Below, piece by piece: positions 6,980 through 15,293 of a stretch of DNA of 22,554 nucleotides; within the stretch, counting starts at the first letter, position 1, and every line of letters begins with the position of its first letter. Both the position numbers and the translations under genes were made by a program. This DNA comes from Comamonadaceae bacterium. Its GTDB lineage: Bacteria; Pseudomonadota; Gammaproteobacteria; Burkholderiales; Burkholderiaceae_C. The notes beneath the pieces were generated by a model that worked only from the letters and a program-made list of their open reading frames with translations, had not been told where the DNA came from and made no database searches. The DNA is taken from contig CANHGF010000002.1 in NCBI GenBank assembly GCA_947460065.1, positions 1 to 22,554 of the forward strand, read 5' to 3'.

Positions 6980-8290
6980 ATGAACGCTCCCGAACAGGTC
7001 GCACAGCCGTCCCCTTCGCTGCTCGCGCAGATGCATCAGATGGGCGCCGACGCCAAAGCCGCATCGGCGGGCATGGCGCGGGCCTCGGCCGCGCTGAAAA
7101 ACCGGGCCTTGAAGGGCTTGGCTGCCTTGCTGCGCGCTCAGGTCCCGGCCCTGCAGCAGGCCAATGCGCGCGATCTGGAGCGCACCCGCGCTGCCAGTTT
7201 GAGCGGGCCCATGCTCGATCGCCTGCAGCTCAGCCCCAAAGTCATCGAGACGGTGGCCCTGGGCTGCGAGCAACTGGCCGCCATGCCCGACGTGATCGGC
7301 GAGATCATCGGCATGAAGCAGCAGCCCAGCGGCATACGGGTGGGACAGATGCGGGTGCCCTTGGGTGTGTTCGGCATGATCTACGAGAGCCGGCCCAACG
7401 TCACCATTGAGGCGGCCTCGTTGGCCATCAAGAGTGGCAATGCCTGCATTTTGCGGGGCGGCTCTGAGGCCATCGAATCGAACACCGCCTTGGCCACCTT
7501 GGTGCAGCACGCGCTGACGGATGCAGGCCTGCCCGCACGGGCGGTGCAACTGGTGCCCACCACCGACCGGCAGGCGGTGGGCCTGTTAATTGCCATGCCC
7601 GAATTCGTCGATGTGATCATCCCGCGTGGCGGCAAGGGCCTGATCGAGCGCATCAGCCGCGAAGCCAAGGTGCCGGTGATCAAGCATCTGGACGGCAATT
7701 GCCACGTTTATGTGGACGACCCCTGCGACCTCGACATGGCAGTCACGGTGGTCGACAACGCCAAGACGCAAAAATACAGCCCCTGCAATGCCGCCGAGGG
7801 TTTGCTGGTCGCGCGCGCGGTGGCGGCTCAGTTCCTTCCTCGCATAGGCCGTGTCCTGGCCGACAAGCAGGTCGAGATGCGCTGCGACGCCGAGTCGCTG
7901 GCTATTTTGCAGGGCGTCGAGGGTGACCAGCCGCTCTTGCGGCTGGCCAGCGAGCAGGACTGGTACGAGGAATATCTGGCGCCCATCATCAGCGTCAAGC
8001 TGGTCGATGGTGTGGATGAGGCGATCTCGCACATCAATACCTATTCCAGCCATCACACCGACGCCATCCTGACCAGCGACCACCTTCACGCTCAGCGTTT
8101 TTTGCGCGAGGTGGACTCGGCCAGCGTGATGGTCAACGCCAGCACCCGTTTTGCCGATGGCTTTGAATTTGGCCTCGGGGCAGAGATCGGCATTTCGACG
8201 GATAAGTTTCACGCCCGCGGTCCGGTCGGCATTGAGGGCCTGACCAGTTTGAAATACGTGGTGCTCGGTCAGGGCGAAGTGCGCACCTGA
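6980..8290 (+). CDS. proA: Gamma-glutamyl phosphate reductase (proline synthesis)
   Basis: ProA reduces gamma-glutamyl phosphate with NADPH to glutamate-5-semialdehyde, the second step of proline synthesis, in the cytosol. The 436-residue product has the aldehyde-dehydrogenase fold. [18 protein letters not shown] (129-146) lines the cofactor site, [15 protein letters not shown] (151-165) is a conserved family segment, IPRGGKGLI (214-222) follows, and [15 protein letters not shown] holds the catalytic Cys269. The C-terminal segment [19 protein letters not shown] with [17 protein letters not shown] is also typical. ATG 6980 is chosen because the upstream 55 codons of open frame overlap yggS and look unlike ProA. 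No proB lies in the window. A hairpin with a short T-run follows the stop. Confidence 0.97.
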   Translation: MNAPEQVAQPSPSLLAQMHQMGADAKAASAGMARASAALKNRALKGLAALLRAQVPALQQANARDLERTRAASLSGPMLDRLQLSPKVIETVALGCEQLAAMPDVIGEIIGMKQQPSGIRVGQMRVPLGVFGMIYESRPNVTIEAASLAIKSGNACILRGGSEAIESNTALATLVQHALTDAGLPARAVQLVPTTDRQAVGLLIAMPEFVDVIIPRGGKGLIERISREAKVPVIKHLDGNCHVYVDDPCDLDMAVTVVDNAKTQKYSPCNAAEGLLVARAVAAQFLPRIGRVLADKQVEMRCDAESLAILQGVEGDQPLLRLASEQDWYEEYLAPIISVKLVDGVDEAISHINTYSSHHTDAILTSDHLHAQRFLREVDSASVMVNASTRFADGFEFGLGAEIGISTDKFHARGPVGIEGLTSLKYVVLGQGEVRT

Positions 8291-8296
8291 CGGCTA

Positions 8297-8335
8297 GGCC
8301 CGCGCCAGCGTTCTTGCGCATGGGCCCCAGTTTTT
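8297..8335 (+). terminator. Probable terminator after proA
   Basis: GGCCC plus CGCG-rich bases (8297-8305) can pair with GCGC and GGGCC (8316-8326) across a two-base bulge. A TTTTT run at 8331-8335 follows. It lies 7 bases after the proA stop and before gshA, so gshA may have its own promoter or depend on read-through. The bulge makes this a moderate candidate. Confidence 0.42.
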
Positions 8336-8369
8336 GCAATTTGCCTTTACCAAGGCCGAAAGTTTTCGC

Positions 8370-9665
8370 ATGGTTCCTCACCTGATTACCGCTCTGAACG
8401 GCCCCATCAATGAACTTGAGCAGCGGGTGCTCGACTCCACCCCGGCCATTGAGCGTTGGTTCCGCCTCGAATGGATGGAGCACACACCGCCGTTTTATTG
8501 CTCGGTAGACATCCGCAATGCCGGCTTCAAGCTCGCGCCGGTTGATACCAATCTGTTTCCCGGCGGTTGGAACAACCTGACTCCCGAGATGCTGCCCTTG
8601 GCGGTTCAGGCGGCGATGGCCGCGATTGAGAAGATCTGCCCTGAGGCACGCAATCTGCTGGTGGTGCCGGAGAACCACACCCGCAACACTTTCTACCTCT
8701 CCAATGTGGTGCAGCTCAAGCGTATCTTTCATCAGACCGGTTTGAATGTGCGCTTTGGTTCTTTGAGCTCCGACATCAAGGAGCCGACGACCTACGACTT
8801 GCCCACTGGCGAGAGCATCACCATCGAGCCCCTGATTCGCAGTGATCACCGCCTGGGGCTGAAGGATTTTGATCCCTGCACCATCTTGCTCAACAACGAT
8901 TTGTCGGCGGGTATCCCTGGAATTTTGGAGGACCTCCATGAGCAGCATCTGCTGCCGCCTCTGCATGCGGGCTGGTCGGTGCGCCGCAAATCGCGGCACT
9001 TTCAGGCTTATGAGGAGATTTGCAAGCGCTTTGCCAAACTGCTGGGCATAGACCCCTGGTTGATCAATCCGATGTACGCCAAGTGCGGCGAGGTCAATTT
9101 TGCCGAGGACCAAGGCATAGATGGGCTGCAATCGCAGGTCGATGCCCTGCTGACTAAGATCAGGCGCAAATACAAGGAATACGGCATCAACGAGAAGCCC
9201 TTTGTGGTGGTCAAGGCCGACAACGGCACCTATGGCATGGGCATCATGACGGTGCGCGACGTCAAGGACCTGGATGCGCTCAACCGCAAGACCCGCAACA
9301 AGATGAGCACCACCAAGGGCGGTCAGGCCCTGACCGAGGTCATCATCCAGGAAGGCGTGCTCACCAATGAGCGGGTCAATGAGGCGGTGGCCGAACCGGT
9401 GGTCTACATGATGGACCGTTATGTGGTGGGTGGTTTCTACCGCATCCACGCCGAGCGTGGCATCGATGAGAGCCTGAACGCGCCGGGCGCTAGTTTTGTG
9501 CCCCTGGCCTTTGCTGACAGCGGCCGCCTGCCCCAGCCGGGAGAAAAGCCGGGTTCGAGCAGCCCGAATCGTTTCTATATGTACGGCGTGATCGCCAGGC
9601 TGGCCCTGTTGGCGGCCAGCTATGAGCTGGAAAGCACCGACCCTCAAGCCGAGGTCTACGATTGA
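8370..9665 (+). CDS. gshA: Glutamate-cysteine ligase, proteobacterial GshA type
   Basis: This enzyme joins glutamate and cysteine with ATP, the first and usually rate-limiting step of glutathione synthesis. The 431-residue protein belongs to the GshA family common in beta- and some gammaproteobacteria, distinct from the E. coli and plant-type ligases. Recognisable segments are VDTNLFPGGWNNL (58-70), VVPENHTRNTFYL, FVVVKADNGTYGMGI (an ATP-grasp-like glycine loop), VIIQEGV and VVYMMDRYVVGGFYR. The tail NRFYMYGVIARLALLAASYE is also typical. ATG 8370 fits the family; an upstream in-frame TTG at 8334 is less likely, and no strong ribosome-binding site is seen. It is followed by kup and gshB on the same strand. 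Confidence 0.95.
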   Translation: MVPHLITALNGPINELEQRVLDSTPAIERWFRLEWMEHTPPFYCSVDIRNAGFKLAPVDTNLFPGGWNNLTPEMLPLAVQAAMAAIEKICPEARNLLVVPENHTRNTFYLSNVVQLKRIFHQTGLNVRFGSLSSDIKEPTTYDLPTGESITIEPLIRSDHRLGLKDFDPCTILLNNDLSAGIPGILEDLHEQHLLPPLHAGWSVRRKSRHFQAYEEICKRFAKLLGIDPWLINPMYAKCGEVNFAEDQGIDGLQSQVDALLTKIRRKYKEYGINEKPFVVVKADNGTYGMGIMTVRDVKDLDALNRKTRNKMSTTKGGQALTEVIIQEGVLTNERVNEAVAEPVVYMMDRYVVGGFYRIHAERGIDESLNAPGASFVPLAFADSGRLPQPGEKPGSSSPNRFYMYGVIARLALLAASYELESTDPQAEVYD

Positions 9666-9732
9666 TCTGGCTGCGGGCAGTTGCTGCGCTGCAACAAACC
9701 GACGAGATTCAATCTTGAGCGTTTGGATCGAC

Positions 9733-9760
9733 TTGCCATTGGCTGGCTTAAGCCGACAAT
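9733..9760 (+). promoter_or_regulatory. Possible sigma-70 promoter upstream of kup
   Basis: TTGCCA (9733-9738) and GACAAT (9755-9760) are spaced by 16 bases and each matches four or five of six consensus positions. They lie in the roughly 160-base gap between gshA and kup. Nothing else in that gap stands out. The call rests on eye-matching only. Confidence 0.3.
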
Positions 9761-9827
9761 AGTTCGACTGAAACATTGACCGCGCCAGCCTGCCGTGCAT
9801 CGGGCAGGCGATGTCGCGAACCTGCTC

Positions 9828-11696
9828 TTGTCCCACTCCTCCTCCTCCCTCACGGCCCTGACGCTTGGCGCCATTGGCGTTGTTTATGGCGACATCGGCA
9901 CCAGCGTGCTCTATGCGGTCAAAGAGGTCTTTGGCTCGGGCCATGTGAGTTTTACGCCAGACAATGTCTACGGCATCCTCTCGCTGTTTTTCTGGACCCT
10001 GACCACCATCGTATCGACCAAGTATGTGGTGTTGGTGCTGCGGGCCGACAACCACGGGGAGGGCGGCTTGGTGGCGATGCTGGCGCTGGCCTCTCAGGCA
10101 GTCAAGGACAAGCCGAAACTGCGCTCCAAATTGCTGGTGGTCGGCATATTTGGGACGGCAATTTTCTACGGCGACGGTGTGATCACCCCGGCCATTTCGG
10201 TGCTGTCTGCGGTGGAGGGTCTGGAGGTGATTGATACCGCCTTCAAGCGGGCGGTGTTGCCGGCGACCTTGTTGATCCTGCTGATTTTGTTTTGGGTACA
10301 AAAACGTGGGACGGCAGGCATAGGCAAGTTTTTTGGGCCGGTCACCCTGGTTTGGTTTTTTACCTTGGCCTCGCTGGGCATCTATCAGATCATCAGCTAC
10401 CCAGGCATCTTGCTGGCCCTGAGCCCGCACTATGCCCTGGGCTTTATGTGGCACAACCCGGGTACCACTTTTATCGTGCTGGGCGCGGTGGTGCTCTGCG
10501 TTACCGGCGCTGAAGCGCTGTATGCCGATCTCGGGCACTTCGGTAAAAAACCGATTCGCCTGGCATGGTTCACCGTGGTCATGCCGGCACTGACCTTGAA
10601 CTATTTCGGTCAGGGCGCGCTGTTGCTGCGCCAGCCTGAGGCGGTGAAAAACCCTTTCTATTTAATGGCGCCTGATTGGGCCCTGATGCCTCTGGTGGTT
10701 CTGGCCACCGCAGCCTCGGTGATCGCCTCTCAGGCCCTGATCACCGGTGCTTTTAGCGTCACCAAGCAGGTGATCCAGCTGGGCTACCTGCCGCGCCTGA
10801 ATATTCTTCACACCAGCGAGCGTGACACCGGGCAAATTTATATTCCTATGATCAATTGGGGCCTGTTCGTGGCCATTGTTTTGGCCGTTGTCTTGTTCCG
10901 CTCCTCGAGCAACCTGGCTGCTGCCTACGGCATCGCCGTGACCCTGGACATGCTGATCACCACCGTGCTGACATTTTTTGTCGTTCGCTATGCCTGGAAC
11001 TATCCGCTGGCGCTGTGCCTGGCAGCGACCGGGGCTTTCTTCGTGATCGACCTGGCTTTTTTCGCATCCAACCTGCTCAAGTTCTTTGACGGCGGCTGGT
11101 TCCCGCTGCTGATCGGTGGGATTGTTTTTAGCTTGATGCTGACCTGGAAGGATGGCCGGCACCTGCTCAACACCAAGTTGCGCGCTGACTGGCTGGAACT
11201 GTCGCCTTTTCTCGAAGCTGTGTTTGTGATGCCGCCGGTGCGGGTAGAAGGTACGGCTGTTTTCCTGACGGCTGAGAAAGGGGCGGTTCCCAATGCCTTG
11301 CTGCACAACCTCAAACACAACAAGGTCTTGCACGAGCAAAACCTGTTCGTCACGGTGATCAATCACGAGGTGCCATGGGTCAGCCTGGATCAACGCCTTG
11401 AGGTTCAGGACCTGGGCCACGACTGCTGGCAAGTGATGATCCATTATGGCTTCAAGGACGATCCTGACATTCCCAAGGCCTTGCAGCCGCTGTCCGCACA
11501 CGGCTGCCGGGTGGATGCCATGAGTACCAGCTACTTTCTCTCCCGCGACACGGTCATCCCGACCATAGGCGGCGGTATGGCGACCTGGCGCGAGAAACTT
11601 TTCGCGCAGATGCACCGCAACGCCAGTGGCGCGGCGGACTTCTTGAAGCTGCCCAACAACTCGGTGGTTGAGCTGGGCTCAAAAATCGAAATTTGA
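9828..11696 (+). CDS. kup: Kup-family low-affinity potassium uptake transporter
   Basis: Kup imports potassium with protons across the inner membrane. The protein opens with [21 protein letters not shown], the family hallmark in helix 1, and continues with [20 protein letters not shown] and [25 protein letters not shown]. About twelve membrane segments fill roughly the first 440 residues, then a soluble C-terminal domain of about 180 residues ends the protein. The TTG at 9828 gives 622 residues and an N-terminus like known Kup proteins. A GTG at 9795 in the same frame would add 11 residues; neither has a clear ribosome-binding site, so the start is uncertain. It sits between gshA and gshB, with gshB starting 9 bases after its stop. 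Confidence 0.95.
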   Translation: MSHSSSSLTALTLGAIGVVYGDIGTSVLYAVKEVFGSGHVSFTPDNVYGILSLFFWTLTTIVSTKYVVLVLRADNHGEGGLVAMLALASQAVKDKPKLRSKLLVVGIFGTAIFYGDGVITPAISVLSAVEGLEVIDTAFKRAVLPATLLILLILFWVQKRGTAGIGKFFGPVTLVWFFTLASLGIYQIISYPGILLALSPHYALGFMWHNPGTTFIVLGAVVLCVTGAEALYADLGHFGKKPIRLAWFTVVMPALTLNYFGQGALLLRQPEAVKNPFYLMAPDWALMPLVVLATAASVIASQALITGAFSVTKQVIQLGYLPRLNILHTSERDTGQIYIPMINWGLFVAIVLAVVLFRSSSNLAAAYGIAVTLDMLITTVLTFFVVRYAWNYPLALCLAATGAFFVIDLAFFASNLLKFFDGGWFPLLIGGIVFSLMLTWKDGRHLLNTKLRADWLELSPFLEAVFVMPPVRVEGTAVFLTAEKGAVPNALLHNLKHNKVLHEQNLFVTVINHEVPWVSLDQRLEVQDLGHDCWQVMIHYGFKDDPDIPKALQPLSAHGCRVDAMSTSYFLSRDTVIPTIGGGMATWREKLFAQMHRNASGAADFLKLPNNSVVELGSKIEI

Positions 11697-11705
11697 ATCC
11701 CGCTC

Positions 11706-12665
11706 ATGCACCTGCTGTTTGTTGCCGACCCGCTGGAGTCCTTTAGGATCTACAAGGACAGTACTTTTGCGATGATGCGCGAGGCCCAAAAGCGCGGCCA
11801 TCGCCTGAGCGTGTGTGAGCCCAAGGACCTGATGTGGCAAAAAGGCGCGTCTGTGACCGCCTTCGTGCGCGACATTCGCCTGACCGGTGAGCAGGAGGTC
11901 TGGTTTGAGGCCGAGCAGCAGCGCCCGCATGAGCGGCCGCAGGCGGTCAAGGATTTTGATGCGGTGGTGATGCGCAAGGACCCTCCGTTTGACAGTGAAT
12001 ATTTTTACGCCACCCACATGCTCGAGCAGGCTGAGCGTGAAGGCGCCAGGGTCTTCAACAAGCCGCGCGCTCTGCGCGATCATCCGGAAAAGCTGGCCAT
12101 CCTCGAATTTTCGTCCTTCATCGCGCCGACCCTGGTCACTCGCGATGCGGCCGACATCCGGCGCTTTCACCAGGAGCACCGCGACATCATCCTTAAGCCG
12201 CTCGACGGCATGGGTGGCATGGGGATCTTTCGGGTCAAGGACGAGGGCTTGAACCTGGGCGCCATCATTGAGACGCTCAACCGCGATGGCGCTCAGACGG
12301 TGATGGTCCAACGGTTTTTGCCAGCCATCGCTCAGGGCGACAAGCGGGTTCTGGTCATCGGCGGCGAGCCAGTCCCCTTTTCCCTGGCCCGGATTCCCCA
12401 AGGCGGCGAGGTCCGTGGCAATTTGGCGGCCGGCGGTCTGGGCGTGGCGCAGGCCTTGTCAGAGCGCGACCGCGAGATCGCGCAGAGCATTGGGCCGGTG
12501 CTGGCCGCCCGCGGGTTGCTGTTGGTGGGCATCGACGTGATCGGCGACAACGTGACCGAAATCAACGTCACCAGTCCGACCTGCTTTCAGGAAATCACCG
12601 ATCAGACGGGGTTTGATGTGGCGTCGATGTTCATGAACGCCTTGGAGGCTGCGCTCGCTTCTTGA
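11706..12665 (+). CDS. gshB: Glutathione synthetase
   Basis: GshB adds glycine to gamma-glutamylcysteine using ATP, completing glutathione. The 319-residue product is the proteobacterial ATP-grasp enzyme. An N-terminal pre-ATP-grasp domain starts MHLLFVADPLESFRIYKDST, the substrate-contact segment is MRKDPPFDSEYFYAT (89-103), and FNKPRALRDHPEKLAIL (117-133) follows. The ATP-binding core is IILKPLDGMGGMGIFRV (161-177), and near the C-terminus come GIDVIGD and EINVTSPTCFQEI, with magnesium ligands. It begins 9 bases after kup, so translation is probably coupled to kup. A long inverted repeat lies 60 bases downstream. No T-rich intrinsic terminator is evident directly after the stop. Confidence 0.97.
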   Translation: MHLLFVADPLESFRIYKDSTFAMMREAQKRGHRLSVCEPKDLMWQKGASVTAFVRDIRLTGEQEVWFEAEQQRPHERPQAVKDFDAVVMRKDPPFDSEYFYATHMLEQAEREGARVFNKPRALRDHPEKLAILEFSSFIAPTLVTRDAADIRRFHQEHRDIILKPLDGMGGMGIFRVKDEGLNLGAIIETLNRDGAQTVMVQRFLPAIAQGDKRVLVIGGEPVPFSLARIPQGGEVRGNLAAGGLGVAQALSERDREIAQSIGPVLAARGLLLVGIDVIGDNVTEINVTSPTCFQEITDQTGFDVASMFMNALEAALAS

Positions 12666-12724
12666 GCTTGCGCGGTTTTGTTTGTGTGCGACGGCTCTGG
12701 CGTGCGCAAGGTCAGTCGATGGCA

Positions 12725-12798
12725 GCGAGTCTGGGCTGGGGCCGGCCGGCGATTTCTGGTACCCCGGCATGAGCCGGCCGGCCCCAGCCCAGACTCGC
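12725..12798. repeat. 26-bp perfect inverted repeat between convergent genes
   Basis: The arms 12725-12750 and 12773-12798 are exact reverse complements over 26 bases, separated by 22 bases that include a GGTACC palindrome. The arms are very GC-rich, with GGCCGGCCGG-like cores. The repeat lies between the gshB stop and the stop of the convergent amidotransferase gene, so a bidirectional terminator or mRNA-end stabiliser is the simplest reading. Neither side carries a T-run. No second copy was seen in the window. Confidence 0.85.
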
Positions 12799-12829
12799 CG
12801 CTCGGGTGATGGAGTTGGCCCCAAAGGCC

Positions 12830-13330
12830 TCAGCCCGCCACCACCCCATCCACAAACACTTTCGGCTGTCCAGGCTCGAACGGCACCCAGGCTTCGTTGA
12901 CCGTCAGCGGTGCGGTCACCACCACCGCCACCCGGTCGGTGGGCTGGGTGTACTGGGCAAAGTCGATGGACAGCTCCTCGTCGCTCAGCTGCGCATGCGC
13001 GAAGGGGTGTTTGCGCTCCACATAGTGCAGCCGCGTGGACGCATGTGCCCACAAGGCCTGGCCGTTGCTGAGCATGAAGTTGAAAGTGCCGTGCCCGGCG
13101 ATCGAGGGTACCAGCTCGCGCAGCGTCAGCGTCAGCTCGGCCACCGGCGAGTCGCAGGCGCTTTGATGGTCCACGAAATGCCGCAGACCCTTGTCGTTGC
13201 CGCCCTCAAAGAAGGCGATGCCCCAGCCGTCGGCATGCTCGTCGGTGCGGCCGCCGCGCTGCGCAAAGCCGGTGAAGCTGAAGGTGACATCGGTGGGCGC
13301 GTTGCAGTTCATGCCCAGCAACTGGCACAT
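12830..13330 (-). CDS. Class II glutamine amidotransferase (YafJ-like) with an apparent internal deletion
   Basis: The 166-residue product starts MCQLLGMNCN, with Cys2 as the Ntn-type nucleophile, then DVTFSFTGFAQRGG and DGWGIAFF (35-42), as in YafJ-type class II amidotransferases. The C-terminal part (ELTLTLRELVPSIAGHG, FMLSNGQALWAHAST, DRVAVVVTAPLT) also matches. The family is usually about 250-260 residues. The central block that normally holds an HIRKAT-like segment, the Cys-His-Pro-Phe segment, the His-Asn-Gly motif and the GDTDSE segment is absent. The sequence passes straight from DSPVAEL (60-66) to TLTLREL with the frame intact. Glutamine binding and the oxyanion hole should be lost, so this is probably an inactive remnant, unless the gap is an assembly fault. 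It follows the tautomerase gene by 10 bases. Confidence 0.8.
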   Translation of the reverse strand: MCQLLGMNCNAPTDVTFSFTGFAQRGGRTDEHADGWGIAFFEGGNDKGLRHFVDHQSACDSPVAELTLTLRELVPSIAGHGTFNFMLSNGQALWAHASTRLHYVERKHPFAHAQLSDEELSIDFAQYTQPTDRVAVVVTAPLTVNEAWVPFEPGQPKVFVDGVVAG

Positions 13331-13340
13331 GGCGGACCTT

Positions 13341-13532
13341 TCAGCTTCTGGGCTCGGACCAGAGCTTGCCGCCCGTGGCCCAGTTGTCGCGCTTGATGTC
13401 GCTGATGATGATGTCGACCGATTCGGGCGAGCCGCCTAGGACCTCGACGGTGACCCGGGTGATTTCCTCAACGAGCTTTTTCTTCTGCTCGTGAGTGCGG
13501 CCTTCAAACATCTCGATGTGATAGGTTGGCAT
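13341..13532 (-). CDS. 4-oxalocrotonate tautomerase-family protein
   Basis: At 63 residues it has the exact size of a 4-OT subunit; these small proteins form oligomers and move protons between keto and enol forms using an N-terminal proline. MPTYHIEMFEGRTHEQKKKL shows Pro after the initiator Met and Arg11 (numbered from Pro1) in the EGRT motif. IISDIKRDNWATGGKL is the typical C-terminal hairpin. Position 39 is Asp, where true 4-oxalocrotonate tautomerase has a substrate-binding Arg, and position 50 is Trp for Phe. A different substrate is therefore likely. It probably leads a two-gene operon with the amidotransferase gene. A TATGAT-like -10 (13568-13573, minus strand) lies about 36 bases upstream, without a clear -35. 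Confidence 0.88.
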   Translation of the reverse strand: MPTYHIEMFEGRTHEQKKKLVEEITRVTVEVLGGSPESVDIIISDIKRDNWATGGKLWSEPRS

Positions 13533-13743
13533 GATTGCTGAAAATTCAGAGGGCTTGGATGGAAGTGATCATAGTGGCCCCGGTTCAGCTTCTGGCGGGC
13601 TTGCAAGAGGTTGGACCATCGGCCCTCGCAATCGCTCCGTTGAGGAAACTGTCTGACAGCGATCGGCTGCGGGTCCGCTGATAATTTCGAGAAGCCGGTG
13701 GTCAGCCTTGAGTGCTCGCCGGCAGCCGAACTGGAGTAACCCC
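13533..13743. other. Divergent intergenic region
   Basis: This 211-base gap separates the minus-strand tautomerase gene from the plus-strand DUF1840 gene, so it should hold two promoters. On the minus strand TATGAT (13568-13573) is a fair -10. On the plus strand GATAAT (13680-13685) is a fair -10, with CTGACA (13653-13658) upstream, but the 21-base spacing is too long for a standard pair. GGAG (13732-13735) is the ribosome-binding site of the DUF1840 gene. No small gene, repeat or RNA structure was recognised. Confidence 0.4.
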
Positions 13744-14070
13744 ATGCTGTATCGATTCAAGACCAAGAACGCCGGCGACGTCATCATGCTCGAGCCTAAC
13801 GGCAAGCGGGTACTGGAGATCATCGGCAAGGAGCCGGGACCGCAGGGCATCGTGCTGGTTGAGCAGCTGCCTGTGGCGATCGCTGCCTTGCAGGCGGCGG
13901 TGGCGCAGGAGGAGTTGGAGTTTGCCCAGGCCCGCGCCGCGTTCGAGGCCGGTCAGACCCGGGAGTCACCCGAGGGTCAAGGGGTCCATCTCCGCCAACG
14001 GGTGCAGCCTTTCATCGAGATGCTCCGCATCAGTCTGCAGCATGGCGACCCTGTGGTCTGGGGCGTCTGA
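13744..14070 (+). CDS. DUF1840-family protein
   Basis: The 108-residue soluble protein matches the DUF1840 family, which I know mainly from betaproteobacteria and which has no assigned function. Family hallmarks are the start MLYRFKTKNAGDVIMLEPNG, then KRVLEIIGKEPGPQGIV, a Gln/Ala/Glu-rich helix (about 42-70) and the C-terminal LRQRVQPFIEMLRISL ending DPVVWGV. There is no signal peptide or membrane segment. ATG 13744 is supported by GGAG 9 bases upstream and by the conserved first residues. It stands alone between the divergent tautomerase gene and the convergent Bug gene (34 bases apart). The start and family are sure; the role is unknown. Confidence 0.9.
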   Translation: MLYRFKTKNAGDVIMLEPNGKRVLEIIGKEPGPQGIVLVEQLPVAIAALQAAVAQEELEFAQARAAFEAGQTRESPEGQGVHLRQRVQPFIEMLRISLQHGDPVVWGV

Positions 14071-14104
14071 GGCGCTTGCATTCACGCCTGTCTGTGCTTG
14101 AGGT

Positions 14105-15121
14105 TTAGTCGGCCTTGGCGCCCGAGATCTTGACCACCTGAGCCCATTTCACATGTTCGCTGTCAATCAGGCGGGTGAACTCTTGTGGGGTGATACCGCC
14201 GGGGATGGCGCCTTGGGCCTGTAGTTTTTCCTTGATGCTGGGGTCACTGAGCGCGCGTGATACTTCACGTTGAATGCGGTTGACGATGTCGCTGGGGGTG
14301 CCTGCCGGTGCCAGCAGCCCGAACCAGCTGCTGGCCTCAAAGCCCTTGAGCTTGCCGGCCTCTTCAATCGTGGGCACGTCGGGCAGGGCTGAGGAGCGCT
14401 GGCTGCTGGTCACCGCGAAGGCCTTGAGCTTGCCTGAGCGGATGTGCTGCATGGACGAGGGCAGGTTGTCGAACATCACATCCATGGTTCCCGAGATCAG
14501 GTCCAGCAGGGCTGGGCTGGAGCCGCGATAGGGCACATGGACCATGAAGATGCCGGCCTGGCTTTTGAAGAGTTCGCCAGCCATGTGGATGGAGGTGCCG
14601 CTTCCACTGGAGGCCATGTTCAGCTTGCCGGGGCGCGCCTTGGCATAGCTGATGAAGTCCTGGACCGAGTTGATACCCAGGCTGCGCGCCTTTTCGGTAT
14701 TCATCACCATCACATTGGGCACCGCCGCCACCACGGTGATCGGCACGAAGTCCTTGATCGGATCGTAGGGTAGCTTGTCATACAGGGCGCGGTTGATGCC
14801 GTGGGTACCCACCGTGCCCATGAGCAGCGTGTAGCCGTCATTGGCCGACTTGGCAACGATTTCTGCACCGACGTTACCGCCGGCTCCGCCCCGGTTTTCG
14901 ATGACAAAAGGCTGGCCAAAAGCCTTGCCCAGCTCCGGTGCCACTGCGCGCGCCAGGATGTCGGTGGTGCCGCCGGGCGGGAAGGGCACCACGATGCGAA
15001 CCGGCTTGCTGGGCCAGGCCGCCTGCGCCCATGCGCTTGGAGCGGCGCTGGCGAGCACCAGTGCCGTGCTGCCGAGCAGGCACAGCCGGCGAGTCAACTT
15101 GGAGTGGGAAGAGGGGTTCAT
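14105..15121 (-). CDS. Bug-family (TctC-like) periplasmic substrate-binding protein, first copy
   Basis: The 338-residue protein is a Bug/TctC-type solute receptor of the tripartite tricarboxylate transporter group. A signal peptide covers about residues 1-32; its TRRLCLLG could be a weak twin-arginine motif, followed by a hydrophobic stretch and SAWAQA. The mature protein starts [20 protein letters not shown], the family hallmark, followed by [16 protein letters not shown] and DGYTLLMG. The usual ligands are carboxylates bound through water molecules; the actual ligand is unknown. GGAG lies 9 bases before ATG 15121. No TctA or TctB membrane partner is present in the window. A terminator separates it from the second Bug gene upstream, so it should have its own promoter in 15122-15241. 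Confidence 0.93.
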   Translation of the reverse strand: MNPSSHSKLTRRLCLLGSTALVLASAAPSAWAQAAWPSKPVRIVVPFPPGGTTDILARAVAPELGKAFGQPFVIENRGGAGGNVGAEIVAKSANDGYTLLMGTVGTHGINRALYDKLPYDPIKDFVPITVVAAVPNVMVMNTEKARSLGINSVQDFISYAKARPGKLNMASSGSGTSIHMAGELFKSQAGIFMVHVPYRGSSPALLDLISGTMDVMFDNLPSSMQHIRSGKLKAFAVTSSQRSSALPDVPTIEEAGKLKGFEASSWFGLLAPAGTPSDIVNRIQREVSRALSDPSIKEKLQAQGAIPGGITPQEFTRLIDSEHVKWAQVVKISGAKAD

Positions 15122-15241
15122 CGTTTTGTCTCCAGACGAGCAATAGATGTTTGGGTTTTACGGCAAGTGGCGCATCGGCGCCATAGGGCAAGCGCTGAGC
15201 CGAGGCGCTGGCCTGCGTAGTCGGCGTTGGCGCTCACGGCG

Positions 15242-15269
15242 AAAAAAAACCGCCTGCTGGGCAGGCGGT
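15242..15269 (-). terminator. Rho-independent terminator after the second Bug gene
   Basis: Read on the minus strand, ACCGCCTGC-CCA-GCAGGCGGT forms a 9-bp perfect stem with a 3-base loop, followed by eight T residues. It lies 25 bases after the stop of the second Bug gene. It is the clearest intrinsic terminator in the window and separates the two Bug genes into different transcripts. Confidence 0.9.
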
Positions 15270-15293
15270 CGGTGCTTGGGGCTTGTGGCCCTT

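Noticed and set aside
8133..10538. An 801-codon open frame on the minus strand opposite proA, gshA and kup
   Set aside because: It lies across three well-supported plus-strand genes and their gaps, is rich in Gln, His, Arg and Gly without any recognisable domain, and fits the antisense openness expected from high-GC codon use.
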